A stretch of DNA of 64,000 bases from Isoetes taiwanensis (lineage: Eukaryota; Streptophyta; Lycopodiopsida; Isoetales; Isoetaceae), in the NCBI GenBank assembly GCA_021234155.1, contig JAJEKV010000237.1, positions 372,001 through 436,000 on the forward strand. Direction: 5' to 3'. Made by a program: the position numbers and the translations under genes. This document shows, piece by piece, positions 1 through 11,390 of the stretch. Below the pieces are notes generated by a model. That model saw nothing but the letters and a program-made list of their open reading frames with translations, ran no database searches and had not been told where the DNA came from. Position 1 is the stretch's first letter, and the number at the start of each line of letters is the position of its first letter.

Positions 1-316
1 AATAGTATACTCTTGATAGTATACTTTATGACTATGTAAGTTTTTTTTTTTTTTTTTTGAAGAAAAAAGATTTCTGATTTAAAGAAGCCTTGTACCCTTT
101 TTGGTCAATCAAAACGGTTACTTGATTGTTTCGGCCCGATATATTTTTGTGACCTTGTACACCACACTTCACCACCACCACCACACTCCACCACACCACA
201 TCACACCACAATCCACAACACCACACCACACCACCACCACCACAACACCACACCCCACCACCACACTCCACCACACCACATCATACCACCACACACCACC
301 ACCACCCCCCCCACCT
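1..316. repeat. Low-complexity flank: T run and CCA-rich satellite
   Basis: An 18-base T run lies at 41-58. From about 160 to 315 the strand is an imperfect CACCA/CACCACA satellite with almost no G. Long reading frames here (poly-His/Thr/Pro, or Trp/Val on the other strand) are artefacts of the repeat. The satellite stops at the LTR of the next element and resumes on its far side. Confidence 0.85.
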
Positions 317-932
317 TGTTTTGGGGTCAGGACTCTGGGGATCGCTGAGGGGCGGATCTCGTGAGATCCTTGAAGTCAGCCGGGGGTAAATCACGAGCAC
401 TCTTTCCGCCTTGCGGGATTTTTGCTAACAGAGGAAAGAACAAGAAAAACTTCGGATAAAGCGGCAATTGCAATACACAATGAAACACACAAGACACTTG
501 TGGAGAACCGGCAATCCATTGATCAAAACAAGTGTACAATGAAGGCTCAAAAAAGCACAACAAAGGCGACCCGGCATATGCGCTTTCTGTAGTGACACAA
601 AGAACACTATGAACCCTTTTTTGGAAGGAGCAAAAATGCTACAATATATAGGAACGGGTGGCCCTCACGGGCCTGAATCTGATCCTCATCATGACAGCGT
701 GCTCCACTACTTGGGCACTTTCGAGCAGGGAATCGAGCCCGTCGCGGCCGTGCTAACGAGACAAGTAGTGGCGTAGTGGGTCCTACCTTTGGGTCTTACG
801 CTTCTTGGAGGAGCTTTGACCCGCCCGTGGCTGCTTGTGGATCCCTCTTCTTGGACACCGTGGGCGGTGGGGCCTCGCCCTCATGCAACAAGTATAGACA
901 CGTAGGTAATGCGCGGGCCGCAGGGGCTAACA
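317..932 (-). repeat. RE1 3' LTR
   Basis: A 616-bp copy of the LTR (3' relative to the element), aligning along its length with 8923-9523. Shared blocks include the stretch around 470-520 (AATGAAACACACAAGACACT) and the TGCTACAATATATAGGAAC block near 638. It starts TGTTTTGGGG and ends GGGGCTAACA. The copy is more CpG-rich than its partner and carries extra short insertions. Confidence 0.9.
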
Positions 933-943
933 CTCCCCCTACC
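933..943 (-). other. RE1 polypurine tract
   Basis: On the minus strand this reads GGTAGGGGGAG and directly abuts the LTR. This is the expected position and composition for the plus-strand primer of an LTR retrotransposon. Confidence 0.75.
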
Positions 944-2962
944 AAACTACACTTATTGGCTAGAAAGGGGCATGAATTAGGGGGTGGGAATCCTCGTTCA
1001 TCTTTCGATCTTGAATATAGAGATGAGGGAGGCTCGGCTTCTTGTATTCGAGTGTTGTTCGTCTCTTTTCAGATTTGCTTGAGTCACGGATGCCAAGCGA
1101 TTGGGTTGCTCCTATGAGAAAGCCTTGAAATCATGTTCTCAAGTGGCGTGGATCTCGGATGGAAGATTTGTGATCTCCATGTATAAGACAAGGTCCAACC
1201 CGAACTTTCCGGCATTTGCATTGGGGTTGCAAAAATGGATCGGCACTTGGCGCGTTTACGCATACTACGGAGTATGGTCATGAGTCTTTGCCGCGAAATT
1301 ACGCTTTAGAAATCTGAGATGGATCAGCTGAAGTTTTGGCCTTGGCAAGGAAGGTTACAAGACCGAGAAATTGCATTACGGCGGTCTTCCCCGAACGCAT
1401 TGGGCATGTATATCCGGTTGTTGGTGTTGTCCAAAGTCTCATCCTCCGCCATTTCGTCTGCGGATGAAGCGTGGGTCCCAGCGTTTTGTCCGCTGCAATT
1501 GCGTGGGTGTCCAATGCATGTTCTTTGGCTGCGGTAGTCGAATTCTTGTCTCCATCTTTGGGGAATTGACCTTGATCGAGGTGGGCATCAAAACTTGCTA
1601 GTGTACTTTCGGTTGTTTGGTGGGTTGGTCTGCGGTCATCTGCATCTGTTCTTGGAATTCCAATAATATCTTCTCGGGAGGTAGCTGTTTGGTAGCATCG
1701 TCTCCCATGCTTGGAATGTACATGTCTGCATCCGCAGTCTGGGTCCCACTCATCGGGGGGAGGGCGTTACGTTTCAGCTCAGGTGTGCGTGACTTGTGCA
1801 AGGAAGCATAATGTTGTAAGAACAAGCGTGCAAGGTCAAGTTCTTGTTGAGTTGTATAGTGTGCGAAGGGCGTGCCAAGTTCAGCTAGCCATAGCTCCAC
1901 TTCTTTTCGTAGAAGAGGCATGTATATTACGAGGTAACGGTTTGCTGAGAAATTTTGTATCTTGGAGGTACTTGTTCTTCTTGGTCAAAAGAACCTGGCG
2001 CTTTGTATCTCCTTTAAAGTTCTCGGTCGTTTATCGGATGAGCACGAGTAACATGTGCCGGTAGAAGTCGTGCATGACATAAGCCGGGGGGCTATGGTTA
2101 CGAGGCGAAATGGTCGAGATCGCAACACGGTAGGATATCAAAATTGGCCGAGCACAAAGTGTGCCTCGATCGTGGACGGACATCAAGGGCCAATTTCGTT
2201 CGATATCGGCCTTCTGATCCGGGGGACTTGTGGTATCACCCTTGTTTCTCGGCCCGAATAAAAAGAAAAATGTTTTTCCTTGCTTGCACATAGTCATGGT
2301 AGCGGCAAGCCCCGGATAGTCGGGGAATAGCGAAGCAAAGGCGATAGGTTGATTACGCTTTTTCTTACGCATCATCTGGCATGCGCTTTCGGCTATCGAA
2401 AAGCGTATCTTGTAATGTCTGCAATGATATCTTGTTGCTCGAGACCGGGTGGCCCCGGTCCCGTGACTTTCGCGTGTGAGGTGTCCTCGACTTATGGTTT
2501 AGAAGTTGGGAATCGAGGAGCGATTTCCGGGAGTGGCTGTTTGCAAGTCCTTTGGCTATTTTTCAAGAGCATCTCGCGGCGTGTGTTGCCGTGAGCTGGT
2601 CTAACTTGTTTGGAGAGATCGATGTGCATCAACCTTACGCAAGGTGTGTCAAAGTCGAAGATGGAGAACTCGATAATTGGCGGTCCGGTGAGCTTCGCGA
2701 CTGGATTACATGCAAGATGGACGACGCCGATGGTATGCGTCGAGGGAATCGCACGGATCCTTATGGATCTTGTTTGGAGGAATCGCCGCCAACCCAGATA
2801 AAACTCGACGCCTCGAGGTGATCGCTCACCTGGAGTCGCGGTAATGGGGGCTTCCGCATCCGAAAGTGGAGTGCCCCCAGTAAAGGGGCTAGTAAGGCAG
2901 ACATGATAGGGGTTTTCCCAATTTTTGTTTAGTTTAGGACTTTTTAGGTTGAAAAATCCCAC
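944..2962 (-). other. RE1 long 3' region between integrase and LTR
   Basis: About 2 kb lies between the integrase region and the polypurine tract, far more than a minimal Ty3 element needs. Several plant lineages (Athila, Tat/Ogre) carry extra ORFs here. I see minus-strand open stretches at 2492-2962 and 1598-1921, but no motif I recognise: no transmembrane or coiled-coil pattern strong enough to call an env-like protein. Roughly 2963-3550 probably encodes the integrase C-terminus, but it is too broken to read. Confidence 0.5.
1598..1921 (-). CDS. Unrecognised ORF in RE1 3' region
   Basis: A 107-codon open frame, the best protein-like stretch in the extra 3' region. The product is hydrophilic and predicted helical by eye: it opens with charged residues (KEVELWLAELG), has a central RLFLQHYASLHKSRTPELKR segment, and ends Gln/Met/Thr-rich. 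No catalytic motif, zinc finger or membrane segment is evident. It could be the relic of an accessory or env-like ORF, or a chance frame. The neighbouring frames are all broken. Confidence 0.3.
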   Translation of the reverse strand: MPLLRKEVELWLAELGTPFAHYTTQQELDLARLFLQHYASLHKSRTPELKRNALPPMSGTQTADADMYIPSMGDDATKQLPPEKILLEFQEQMQMTADQPTKQPKVH

Positions 2963-3552
2963 GGTAGTGTAGCCCGGGCAATTTTGTACATAATAGAAAA
3001 GTGTTTCTCATAAATTTGTACAAGTGGTATCTTGTTGTAAATTTTGTTCTTGAGCTAAGGATCTTTGCGGCCCGAGGGGTTTGAAATTTCTTGAGTGAGA
3101 AAGCCATTGACTAATGTAGGAAATGGAGTGCCATCCAATTCTTGTAATTGTAAAACTCGAGGGATGTGGTATCTCGGGAAATTTTGTATGGTCCGACCAT
3201 CCGAGCTTGAGTTTGCGGGATGTTGTTGATATCTCGAGTCGTAAAGAAGAACTAAGTCGCCAATTTGAAAAGTTTTTGTTTTGATGTGTTTGTCATGCCA
3301 TTGTTTTTGGAGTTGTTTGCCTTGTTGAAGTCTAAGAAAAGCATCTCTTGAAGTTCATCGGTTGTTCGGTTGATAAACTTCGTTCTTGCAAAGCTGCTGA
3401 TGGATTATGTTACATTTGCTAAGCGAAATTTGAGTGAGGGTAAAATGAACTCAAAAGGCATAAGAACCTCTTGGCCCATACACAAGTCGAAAAGGTGTTT
3501 GACCGGTTGCTACTTTGTATGTTGTATTGTAAGCCCATAAAGCGTAGGTAAC

Positions 3553-4357
3553 TTATCTTGCCAATCTTTTCTTGTAGGATCCACAAATCTTCTTGAGAAT
3601 GTGGATAAGCACCTTGTTTGTGCTTTCAGCCAAGCCATTACCACGGGGATAGTAAAGCGGCGTGCTTTTTACGTGATGAATGTCGAGATAGTTAGTGAGT
3701 TCAGCAATAGTGTGATTGATGAAATGAACTCCACGATCACTAACTAATTCTAAGGGACATCCAAATCGGCGTGATGATGTTCTTGTAGAGAACCTTAGCG
3801 TACTAGCTTGGCCCGGTGTTGTCGAGTAGAGCTGCGCTTCAGCCCATTTGGTTGCATAGTCCGTGAAGACTAGAATGTAAGCGTGCCCTAGTGTTGATTG
3901 CGAGGTGGGTCCATGGGACCAACAAAATCCATACCCCATTTGGCAAAGGGGAGGCGTGGCTATTGGCGTGGAGGCGGAAGGCGCGGGCCGTGGGTCTACC
4001 AAGCCTCGACAAACATCACACGGCGCGTGTGTATTTGTGAGCATCTTTGAAAAGCGTGGGCGAAGAATACCCAGCAAGGAGGAGTTTCCTTTGTGTTGTC
4101 TCCGTACGAAATGACCTTTGCCAAGTCCTTCGTGGGCTTGTTTGACTAGATCGGGGACCGTGAGGAAGAACACATCGTCTGAGCACATTGTCTTTGCCAC
4201 ATTTATAGAGATGGCCGGCAACCATCGTGATAATCTCGCCAGCGAAGGAATTGTTGTTTATCGCAGTTGTCTTTCCGGAGAGGCGTGGGGTCACTTGGCC
4301 GGAGTGCTCCGTGAGGAGAAAAGCGTTGATAGTCGTGGTACCAATGAGGCGTGGCAA
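3553..4357 (-). pseudogene. RE1 integrase (broken)
   Basis: The integrase inserts the cDNA copy into host DNA. In the main frame (3553-4221) the core reads YILVFTDYATKWAEA, then LELVSDRGVHF with the second catalytic Asp, then YYPRGNGLAESTNKVL with the catalytic Glu. The first catalytic Asp is visible only in a neighbouring frame (MDFVGPMDPP, near 3930), so a frameshift lies there. CDVCRG upstream is the end of the N-terminal zinc-binding region. The 4016-4357 frame covers that zinc-binding part in a different register. No functional enzyme can be made from this copy. Confidence 0.85.
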
Positions 4358-4411
4358 TTGACCAGGAACAGTTGAGCATCCGGAAGGGCATCGTGAACTC
4401 CTTCCGAGGGA

Positions 4412-5900
4412 TCATCCGTGTGTATGCGTGAAAGATAGTCGGGGACCGTGTGGCGTCCGGCTTGTGAATAATTTCAAAGGGGCAAACTCTTGCAATATCA
4501 ATATCCATCGAGCAATTCGGCCCGTGGGGTTTGGCTTATTGATTAAATATAGAAGAGCTTGATGATCCACATAAAAGCGGAATTTGACTACCAAGAAGAT
4601 AGTGTCGAATGGCGTTGTACACAAAAGATAAGGCCAAGGGCTTCCCTTTCAGTGTGGCGAATAGTTAAACTCGGCCAGGATTGAGTTTTTCAAGGCGTAT
4701 CGATGGGCTTGTCGATTTGGTGCATACTCTTGAGCTAGAAACGGCTTAATCGCAAAGCACGAAACATCAACATGGACATGGAATGGTTTGTCCCATTGAG
4801 GTGGTACTAGCGAGGGGGCTACGTGAGCTTGACTTTGAGTTCTTTAAAAGCTTGATGTGCATCGGATGTCCAAGTCCATGTGTATGGATTTCGGTCGGTT
4901 GTGAATTGGATCGGCAAATCGGTGCCAATTCTGGAATAAAGGTGGCATAGAAGTTGACTTTGCCAAGAAAGGAGCGCGTGTGTCCTTGATGTTCGCGGTG
5001 GATATGCTCGATGACCGCAACTGATTTTATTTGGGTCCGTTGTAATGCCGTGTCGACTCACGACATGTCCCGTAAAGTACACAGGTGACCACGAAGGTGC
5101 ACTTTTTCGGATTGAGGCTAATTCAGATTCATCACGGCGTTGAAAAACTAGTTCAAGTTTTACCAAATGGTCCATAACGTGGGTGTAAGTGGAGAAGTCA
5201 TCACGAAAGACTTGCGAGAAAGGGATGAACTTGCATGTACTCTTGAAAAACAGCAAGCATAATGCGTTGAAATGTGGATGGTGAGTTTGACAATCCAAAA
5301 GGAGCGACTTTGTAAGCAAAAGGTACCCCATGGAGTAGTGAAGGTAGTCTTTAGTTGATCTTCTTCTCGAATGGATATTTGATTATAACTTAGGAGAAGC
5401 CGTCCATGAAGGAGTACATCTGGTGGCTGCTACATCTTCCAACACTTGATCCGTGAAGGGGAGAGGGAAATGATCCCTTCCAGGTGGCTTGATTGAGTTT
5501 TCTATAATCCCACAAACGCGAATTTTTCCATTATGTTTGAGGGCAATAACAATAGGACTTACCCATTCGAATGTTTGACCTCGTAGATAAGTCCAACGTC
5601 AAAAGCTTGTCAATTTCGGCTTTAACCTTTCACGGTAGTTTGGGTTAAGCCCGATGCTGTCGTTGCTAGATGGGTCTAGCATCCGGCTTGAGTGGGAATC
5701 GAGAGTTGTCCCAATTCGTCTTGATACCTCGGAGGTCTTTGTAGCTCCAAGCAAAGATGTGCTTGAAACGTTTGAATAGCGCAATGGCTTGCTCCACGAA
5801 TCTTTGGCGTGAGGTCGCGTGCCAATCGGATTGGTTGATTTGTTCCAATATCAATTATGTCTACTGCGGGGAGTTTGAATGTGTGGAATGACTTGATCAT
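4412..5900 (-). pseudogene. RE1 reverse transcriptase and RNase H (broken)
   Basis: The RT starts near 5854 with the lineage-typical HIFAWSYKDLRGI segment. The catalytic box is FRDDFSTY at about 5185-5210, followed by GHVVSRHGITTDPNKI. The finger/palm part (5340-5600) is unreadable through frameshifts. RNase H begins at WTSDAHQAFKELKVKL (4819-4870) and continues at 4412-4624 with FRFYVDHQALLYLINKP, then TGRIARWILILQEF. Domain order RT then RNase H then integrase is standard Ty3/gypsy. Multiple frame changes make it inactive. Confidence 0.85.
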
Positions 5901-6315
5901 CCGAGCGGTGTGGGCTGGCTCCTGCAGAGTACGACAGGATGTTCATGTTGACCAATTTTGAAAAATAGTGGCGTGCCACTAGGAGTTGGTGTGGTGTCTT
6001 CTTGAGCAGGAGGAGAATTTGGGGGGTACCGTCTCCTCATGTGGAACCAATGTGACGTTGTTACAAGGTATCAAATAGGGGTCAACCGGCGTTGCTATGC
6101 CTTTATCAATATCCATGTCTTCCCATGGTTGATTGTATTACAGGTAAGCCGTGAGTGGCAAACCCTTGGCTTTATGGCGATAGGTGTTGCAAACTTGTTG
6201 AGTCCTTTGTCGATTCGGTGTGATCTGAAATGATCGGCCCGTGTCCGGATCCATCGCGTGTGATGAGCTTGCCATCCGTGATAACAAGTTGATGCGGGCC
6301 CGATAGTGAATGCTT

Positions 6316-6804
6316 TTAGCTTGTCTCAAAAAGGGTCGATCCTACTAACATTTCATAATCTCCGGGATCTTCTCCTCGCTCTCCAAACACCGAATTCCAT
6401 GGTAAATTGTAGATCTCAATATGGGTTTGGTATTGGTTTGTGTAACTCCTTGTGGTCATTGATATGGCCATTATAAAGCTTGATGTCATAAGTGGGCAAT
6501 TATGGAGCTCCCTTATGCCCAATTGTCGCGAGATTATCTGTGTAATTAAGATTGATTGCCGCCGCCACCATCGACCGAACATGGTGAGCGACCTTTTGGC
6601 CCACGTGTGCATGCACCGTGGGTGTTGATGTGGCGTGACAAATGCAATATCTGGGTTTTGTAAAATGTGCTCGTAGGCTTGCTGGACATAGTTGGAGGAT
6701 AGTCGTAAGGTCGAGAGGAATTTTGATTTTAGCAAGTTCTTGTTGAAGTTAGGAGGGATTAGGGTGTAGTTGTGGTGGATCCGTGGGTTGTTGTTGCTCG
6801 GCAA
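6316..6804 (-). pseudogene. RE1 protease region (very degenerate)
   Basis: This 160-codon frame lies between gag and RT, where a retropepsin should be. In an alternative frame near 6550-6570 a VDGGGGNQS stretch may be the remains of the D-S/T/G active site. The C-terminal part (EIYNLPWNSVFGE) is not recognised. The assignment rests mainly on position. Confidence 0.4.
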
Positions 6805-6836
6805 TAGATGTCGCTACATTGTTGAGGAGGTCGACT

Positions 6837-8505
6837 TCAGCGGCAATGTTGAGTGGTGGTGTTGCGGATGTCGTGGCTCCCGTCGGGTGGTAGCATTGAC
6901 GAGACTTGAGTGCCTTGCCTTACATACGCGTTCGATGAGTTGAAGCGGACTTTTGCGAAGTTTAGGTTGAACATGAGGAAGTAGTTGATCAGATTGGGTG
7001 CAAAATGAACGATTTGGTTGATGGCTCGTTTGGTACGAATCGGCTGCAAAACTTGGTGCACGGGGGTGCTTATGGCGTGGGGAATGAGGGAGAACCTCAA
7101 TCCGGTTGGAGGATTCTGGGTGGTGTTGATTGCATGGTAAATTTCTTCTTGGAGTTGATCATCCAATTGTTTTGAGTTGTTTCTTTGTTGGCGTGGTTGT
7201 TGTTGTGGTGGCCGTGGTGGCGGGATAAGCGGGCGTGGGCCTTGCCTTCCTTTGGCTTCCCATACTTGAAAAGGTGTAAGACGACTTGTCGTGGTTTTGA
7301 TTGGTGCCGGGAATTTGTATTTGAACTTGAGGAAGTTGAGGACAACTGCAGGCCCGATGACCCCATTGGTCCACCAGTTGAAACATTGGGACTTGCTTGG
7401 ATCAAAAGTGGAACGAGGAGGTCCCCGTTGTGGTTCTTGTGTTATTCTTTGAGGTTGTTGTTGTTGTTGTGGGTAGGCGTACTTTGTTAATGCGTGGTTG
7501 AGTTTGCGTGGGTACCTTCCGCACTTGGTGAACAAGGCGATGTCGATAATGGATTTGGTCGTGGATTTGTACATTCTTCGAGTGGTGTGGTTACGCATGT
7601 TGCGGCGTTTGCAATGGATCATGCTATCCCGAGAGTTACACTCATTCGCCCGGATGTCCCAATCTGGGCAAATAGTACACCAAATGTTATTTCTTGGGGA
7701 ACCGCCGTGGAAGTCGAAGAGGTGCGATGGGTGTAGCCGAGGAAATGGGAGTATCGTGGCTTGATCACCGCGTGAGGAAACATGAACAGAAAGTGATTGA
7801 CTAATTCAATGGCTTCTTGTAATGTCTTGGGCGCAAATATTTCGGTCATAAATCGGATGTGAGAGGGTAAGCCTTGAAGAAACCACACTAGAATTTGGCT
7901 TTGGGTTGGAAATTCCTTCAACTTGTTGACTAAGATCTGGCAATCGGTCTGCGCAAAGTCTCCGGGCAGATTCTCCCGGGTTACGCTTGAGTGTGTTGAG
8001 GTCGATTCAAAGCTTGTTGATCATCCAAAAGGGTGCCGTAATGGGAAAGAAAAGAGGTCTTCATGTGTATCCAATCTTGTTTCCAAAGTGGCTTTTTGTT
8101 TGCCATCAGCCATTCGTGGGGTGCTCCGCGAGGTCGTCGTCCGAAAAAGATGTGGAATTTTAGTTTTGGATCGGAGTGACCATTGAGATCCGCAAGTGAC
8201 TCAAATTCATCCATGTGAGCCCTCGAGCACTCGGTCTATGTGTTTACCTTTATCATTTCCAAAGAGTGGATATGGGAGTTTTAAAGCATGTGTAGGAGTC
8301 GGGCAAAGCATGAATGGGTGTTTGCATTTGTGGAAAAGAAAAAACAAGAGGGGTGTTGGTTCTTTGCATAGGTACCGAAAACTGGCATAGGTTTGTGTGA
8401 GATTAGTAAAAGAGGTAATTGGCGGTTGTAGTGGGAACAAAGGTTGTGGGGCATGAGCACGGTGGGGAAACGATTAAAGGGAGCGAGCGGTAGGGGAATT
8501 GACAA
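6837..8505 (-). pseudogene. RE1 gag (broken, three frames)
   Basis: Gag forms the particle that packages element RNA. The capsid part runs through frames at 7981-8214 (PHEWLMANKK, then KTSFLSHYGTLLDDQQAL, the usual W...F...Y pattern) and 7619-7921 (VWFLQGLPSHIRFMTEIF, then PKTLQEAIELVNHF). A degenerate zinc knuckle is split between two frames near 7350-7390 (QCFNW in one, QWGHRACSCPQL in the other). It is followed by a Gln/Pro/Arg-rich tail (7100-7260), typical of the nucleic-acid-binding end. Upstream, 8207-8505 adds KLPYPLFGNDKGKHIDRVLE. The frame changes several times. Confidence 0.75.
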
Positions 8506-8904
8506 AGGTGGAAGCGGTGGTCGAAGTTCCTAAAGAAAGATTACCAATAGAAAACATTTTGCGGATGTTCGAGGAGAAAATTGCGGTGGTTCTGTCGGAT
8601 CTTGAGTTGGGGATTCGGTGGAGTAAATTCAAAAGGCGTGTTGCGCGGCCTGCATGATGATGTGGCGGCGAGAGCGGAACAATGGCGACCTTCCACCGGG
8701 GAAGTCGATTGCGGAAAGTTGTCGTGGTGGAGGTGGAGCGGCGCTCGTACGGAGAAGAGACAATCGAACCGAGTGTATGTGGACATATTCGCGGGAGTCG
8801 CCTTGCTTCATGGCGGCGGCGTCTTGACTCCATCGGTGTTGAATATGGCGTCGGGGAGTAAAGAAGGGATTGAACATGGTATCAATACAGCTTTCAGAAG
8901 TGAG
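8506..8904 (-). other. RE1 leader / gag N-terminus
   Basis: The stretch between the primer site and readable gag. A minus-strand ATG near 8877 opens an 82-codon frame beginning MFNPFFTPRR, possibly the original gag start, but frames break within 250 bases and nothing is conserved enough to be sure. Confidence 0.35.
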
Positions 8905-8921
8905 CCCGGCAACAGGCGCCA
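8905..8921 (-). other. RE1 primer-binding site, tRNA-Asp type
   Basis: On the minus strand, one base past the right LTR, the sequence reads TGGCGCCTGTTGCCGGG. This matches the complement of the plant tRNA-Asp 3' end (TGGCGCCGTTGCCGGGG) except for one inserted T. It marks the right LTR as the 5' LTR. Confidence 0.8.
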
Positions 8922-8922
8922 G

Positions 8923-9523
8923 TGTTTGGGGTCCGGGCTCGGGATCGCCTGAGGGACAGATCTCTGTGAGATCCTTGAAGTCCAGCAGGGTAAATCCTGA
9001 GGCACTCTTGTCTGCCGGGATTTTGCTATGAGAGGAAAGAACAAGAAAACTTCAGATAAAACAGCAATTGCAATACACAATGAAACACACAAGACACTTG
9101 TGGAGAACCGCGGCAATCCATTGATCAAAACAAGTGTACAATGAAGGCTCAAAAGAGCATGGCGACCGAGCATGTAGATGTCCGTAGTGACACAAAGAAC
9201 ACTATGAACCCTTTTTTGAAGGAGCAAAAATGCTACAATATATAGGAACACGGAGTGGCCTACGGGCCTGAATCTGATCCTCATCATGACAACGCGTGCT
9301 CCACTACTTGGGCACTCGAACAGGAATCTGAGCTGTCCGCGGCCGTGCTAACAGACAAGTAGTGGCCCGCCGTGGGTCCTACCTTTGGGTCTTCTGCTTC
9401 TTGGAGGAGCTTTGACCCGCCGTGGCGCCTTGTGGATCCCTCTTCTTGGACACCGTGGCCAGTGGGGCCTCGCCCTCATGCAGCAAGTATAGACCTGTGT
9501 GTCTGCCAGGCACAGGGCTAACA
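8923..9523 (-). repeat. RE1 5' LTR
   Basis: A 601-bp LTR copy that is 5' relative to the element. It starts TGTTTGGGGTCCGGGCTC and ends CAGGGCTAACA. It aligns with 317-932 with scattered substitutions and small gaps. Confidence 0.9.
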
Positions 9524-9860
9524 ACCACCACCACCACACACCACACCACCACCCCCTACCACCACACTCCACCACCGCTCCACACTCCACCATTTGGTGT
9601 ATGGTGTCTGGTGTGTGGTGAATGGTGTGGTGTGTGGTGGGGAGTGTGGTGAATGGTGTTGTGTGTGGTGGGATGTGCTCGTTCTGGTGAATATGATAGT
9701 TGGTCTATGGTCTATGGTGTATGGTGTGTGGTGAATGGTGTGGTGTGTGGTGGGGTGTGTGGTGAATGGTGTGGTGTGTGGTGGGATGTGCTCGTTCTGG
9801 TGAATATGATAGTGTGGGGCATGGTATGGTGCATGGTTTGGTGTGGTATATACACCCTAA
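9524..9860. repeat. CCA-rich then TGG-rich satellite with 113-bp duplication
   Basis: The CACCA satellite resumes after RE1 to about 9590, then switches to its complement (TGTGGTG/TGGTGAATGG) to about 9850. Within the TGG part a 40-base block containing GATGTGCTCGTTCTGGTGAA occurs at about 9661 and again 113 bases later. Reading frames here are composition artefacts. Confidence 0.85.
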
Positions 9861-10321
9861 CAGTTTAGTGTTCATTTCATGCAGATGGTATTGTTCAAGA
9901 GGTTTCTGGACCAACATCCAGAAATTTTTGGCAGATGCTTCAAGATGCATTTAAAGAAAAATACTACGAACATATTTTCCTATTGGTCTTTGGTTACCAT
10001 ATTTTGTTAGTGTGCAGATCATAAATTCGCACCTTGAAATTCCTTGTTGGCTTTAATGTTTGTTTTGGTATACTATTTCAGTAATTGTACTTTGCATTTT
10101 ATAATTAATGACAAAAACTGTCATTAACTTGAGTTGCACCAAAAACTTGAGTTGCAAACTAAGTACCACACATGTTTCTTATATCTATACAGAAAAGGAT
10201 AGAAATAGTTCAGCAAAAAAAATAGTCACAACAGCTGTAGAGAAGAGGAGTTCTGTCATTAATGAAAAAGCTTTACAAAAATGGAGTCACAAGGACTATT
10301 GCAAAACAAGTTCGTATTTAA
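9861..10321. other. AT-rich intergenic, no gene seen
   Basis: No supported gene. Near 10270-10360 a short phrase (GTCACAAGGACTATT) occurs twice about 60 bases apart, next to repeated AAAAGCTTTTACAAA-like words. Confidence 0.6.
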
Positions 10322-10735
10322 TTAAAAGCTTTTACAAAGAATAGTCACAAGGACTATTACCAAAAAATTGAAACCGGGGATTACAAAAACAAGGCTTGAT
10401 CTTGAGGCCATCTTTAGCTCTATATGAAGGTCGTCCTCCATGGCATACATCTTCATTTCGAGGAGTCGCTCCTCGTCGAGGTAAACCTCATGCACCCACT
10501 CGATCACCCGCAACGAAGCGACAGCCTGATGATCCATGATGAGCTTCTCCACCTCGGGTGGAGTGAACTCCGCCCGACTCAGAACCGGGTGGCCTCCGGA
10601 GGAAGATAACTGATTCTCAGGAGGAAGACACGGATCCTCAGGAGGAGGAAGAGGAGGACCCGTCTTTGGCCGGGGGAGGAGCAGCACAATGGCCGGGATA
10701 GTGTTCCTGCAGAGTGTGGTCTTGAACTTGGCCAT
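10322..10735 (-). CDS. Hypothetical 137-residue protein
   Basis: A true ATG at 10735 in a favourable context (CGCCATGGCC) opens a 137-codon frame; the frame stays open further upstream but without a better start. The product begins MAKFKTTLCRNTIPAIVLLL, has a Pro-rich stretch (PRPKTGPPLPPPEDPCLPPE), then a charged helical segment (PPEVEKLIMDHQAVASLRVI, then EWVHEVYLDEERLLEMKMYA), and ends with a hydrophobic stretch (VFVIPGFNFLVIVLVTILC) that could be a membrane anchor. I recognise no family. It may be a small host gene or a fragment of one. Repeats at its 3' end and the lack of homology keep confidence low. Confidence 0.35.
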   Translation of the reverse strand: MAKFKTTLCRNTIPAIVLLLPRPKTGPPLPPPEDPCLPPENQLSSSGGHPVLSRAEFTPPEVEKLIMDHQAVASLRVIEWVHEVYLDEERLLEMKMYAMEDDLHIELKMASRSSLVFVIPGFNFLVIVLVTILCKSF

Positions 10736-11390
10736 GGCGGAAGTGAAGGAGATGGACGGAATGGGGAAGGAGTGAAGGAGATGGCGGAATAGACGATGGG
10801 GACAGAATGGACGGAATGGAACTGCAGGGCAGAATTTTGGGAATAAAAGGGATGTTTGCATGCATACGATTTTGTTTTGGGAATTAGGCAGAAGAGGAAA
10901 GGGATGTATCCATGCATACGATTTCACACCTCGGGAGCCGATCCACCCACCTCAATATTTTTGCAAATGTAAAATGTATAGGTTGAACCATATTATGAGA
11001 CCAATTGCTTGGTATGCAGTTAGCACAACCCTAACACAAAGTTAGCAATATCCCACATGCATATATCACAAAAATCATGCGCATATATAAATAGGATTTT
11101 GCTGCTTCATTGATAAGTGTGGATAGAGATTAGATGTTGAAAAGTTATGGCTCGCTGGCTTGTAATCTTCAGTTACAGGCCAGCGTGTCATAACTGTCCA
11201 AGATGTAATCCTAGTCCACCCTTTTTTTTAGTAATGGGCTCAAATATCCCACATGCATTCAATGTTCCACATGTTACCAAATCAACAATTGCCAAATCAA
11301 CAAATGCCAAATGAATGGATTATGTTAAGGCATATTGTGTACCTATGCATATTGTGTTTGGTAAAGCGTGAGTCAACAATATAGAGATAA
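10736..11390. other. Intergenic; TATA-like box, no gene seen
   Basis: No coding signal. A TATATAAATAG motif sits at about 11085-11095. Short direct repeats are present (CCAAATCAACAA near 11280-11300; GCATATTGTGT near 11330-11350). Confidence 0.5.

Larger units (their letters stand above)
317..9523 (-). mobile_element. RE1: old Ty3/gypsy LTR retrotransposon, decayed
   Basis: A complete but degenerate element on the minus strand. Two direct LTRs (317-932 and 8923-9523) begin TGTTT and end GGCTAACA. The primer site lies next to the right LTR and the polypurine tract next to the left one, which fixes the orientation. Between them, reading right to left, are gag, a protease-like region, RT, RNase H and integrase, all broken by frameshifts and stops. 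Athila-type plant elements also use tRNA-Asp primers and carry long 3' regions, so Athila-like is my best guess, but the pol is too damaged to place firmly. No clean target duplication is visible because both flanks are CCA repeat. The LTRs differ by many substitutions and small indels, so the insertion is old. Confidence 0.9.

Noticed and set aside
32..364. His/Thr/Pro- and Trp/Val-rich open frames
   Set aside because: Composition artefacts of the CCA satellite.
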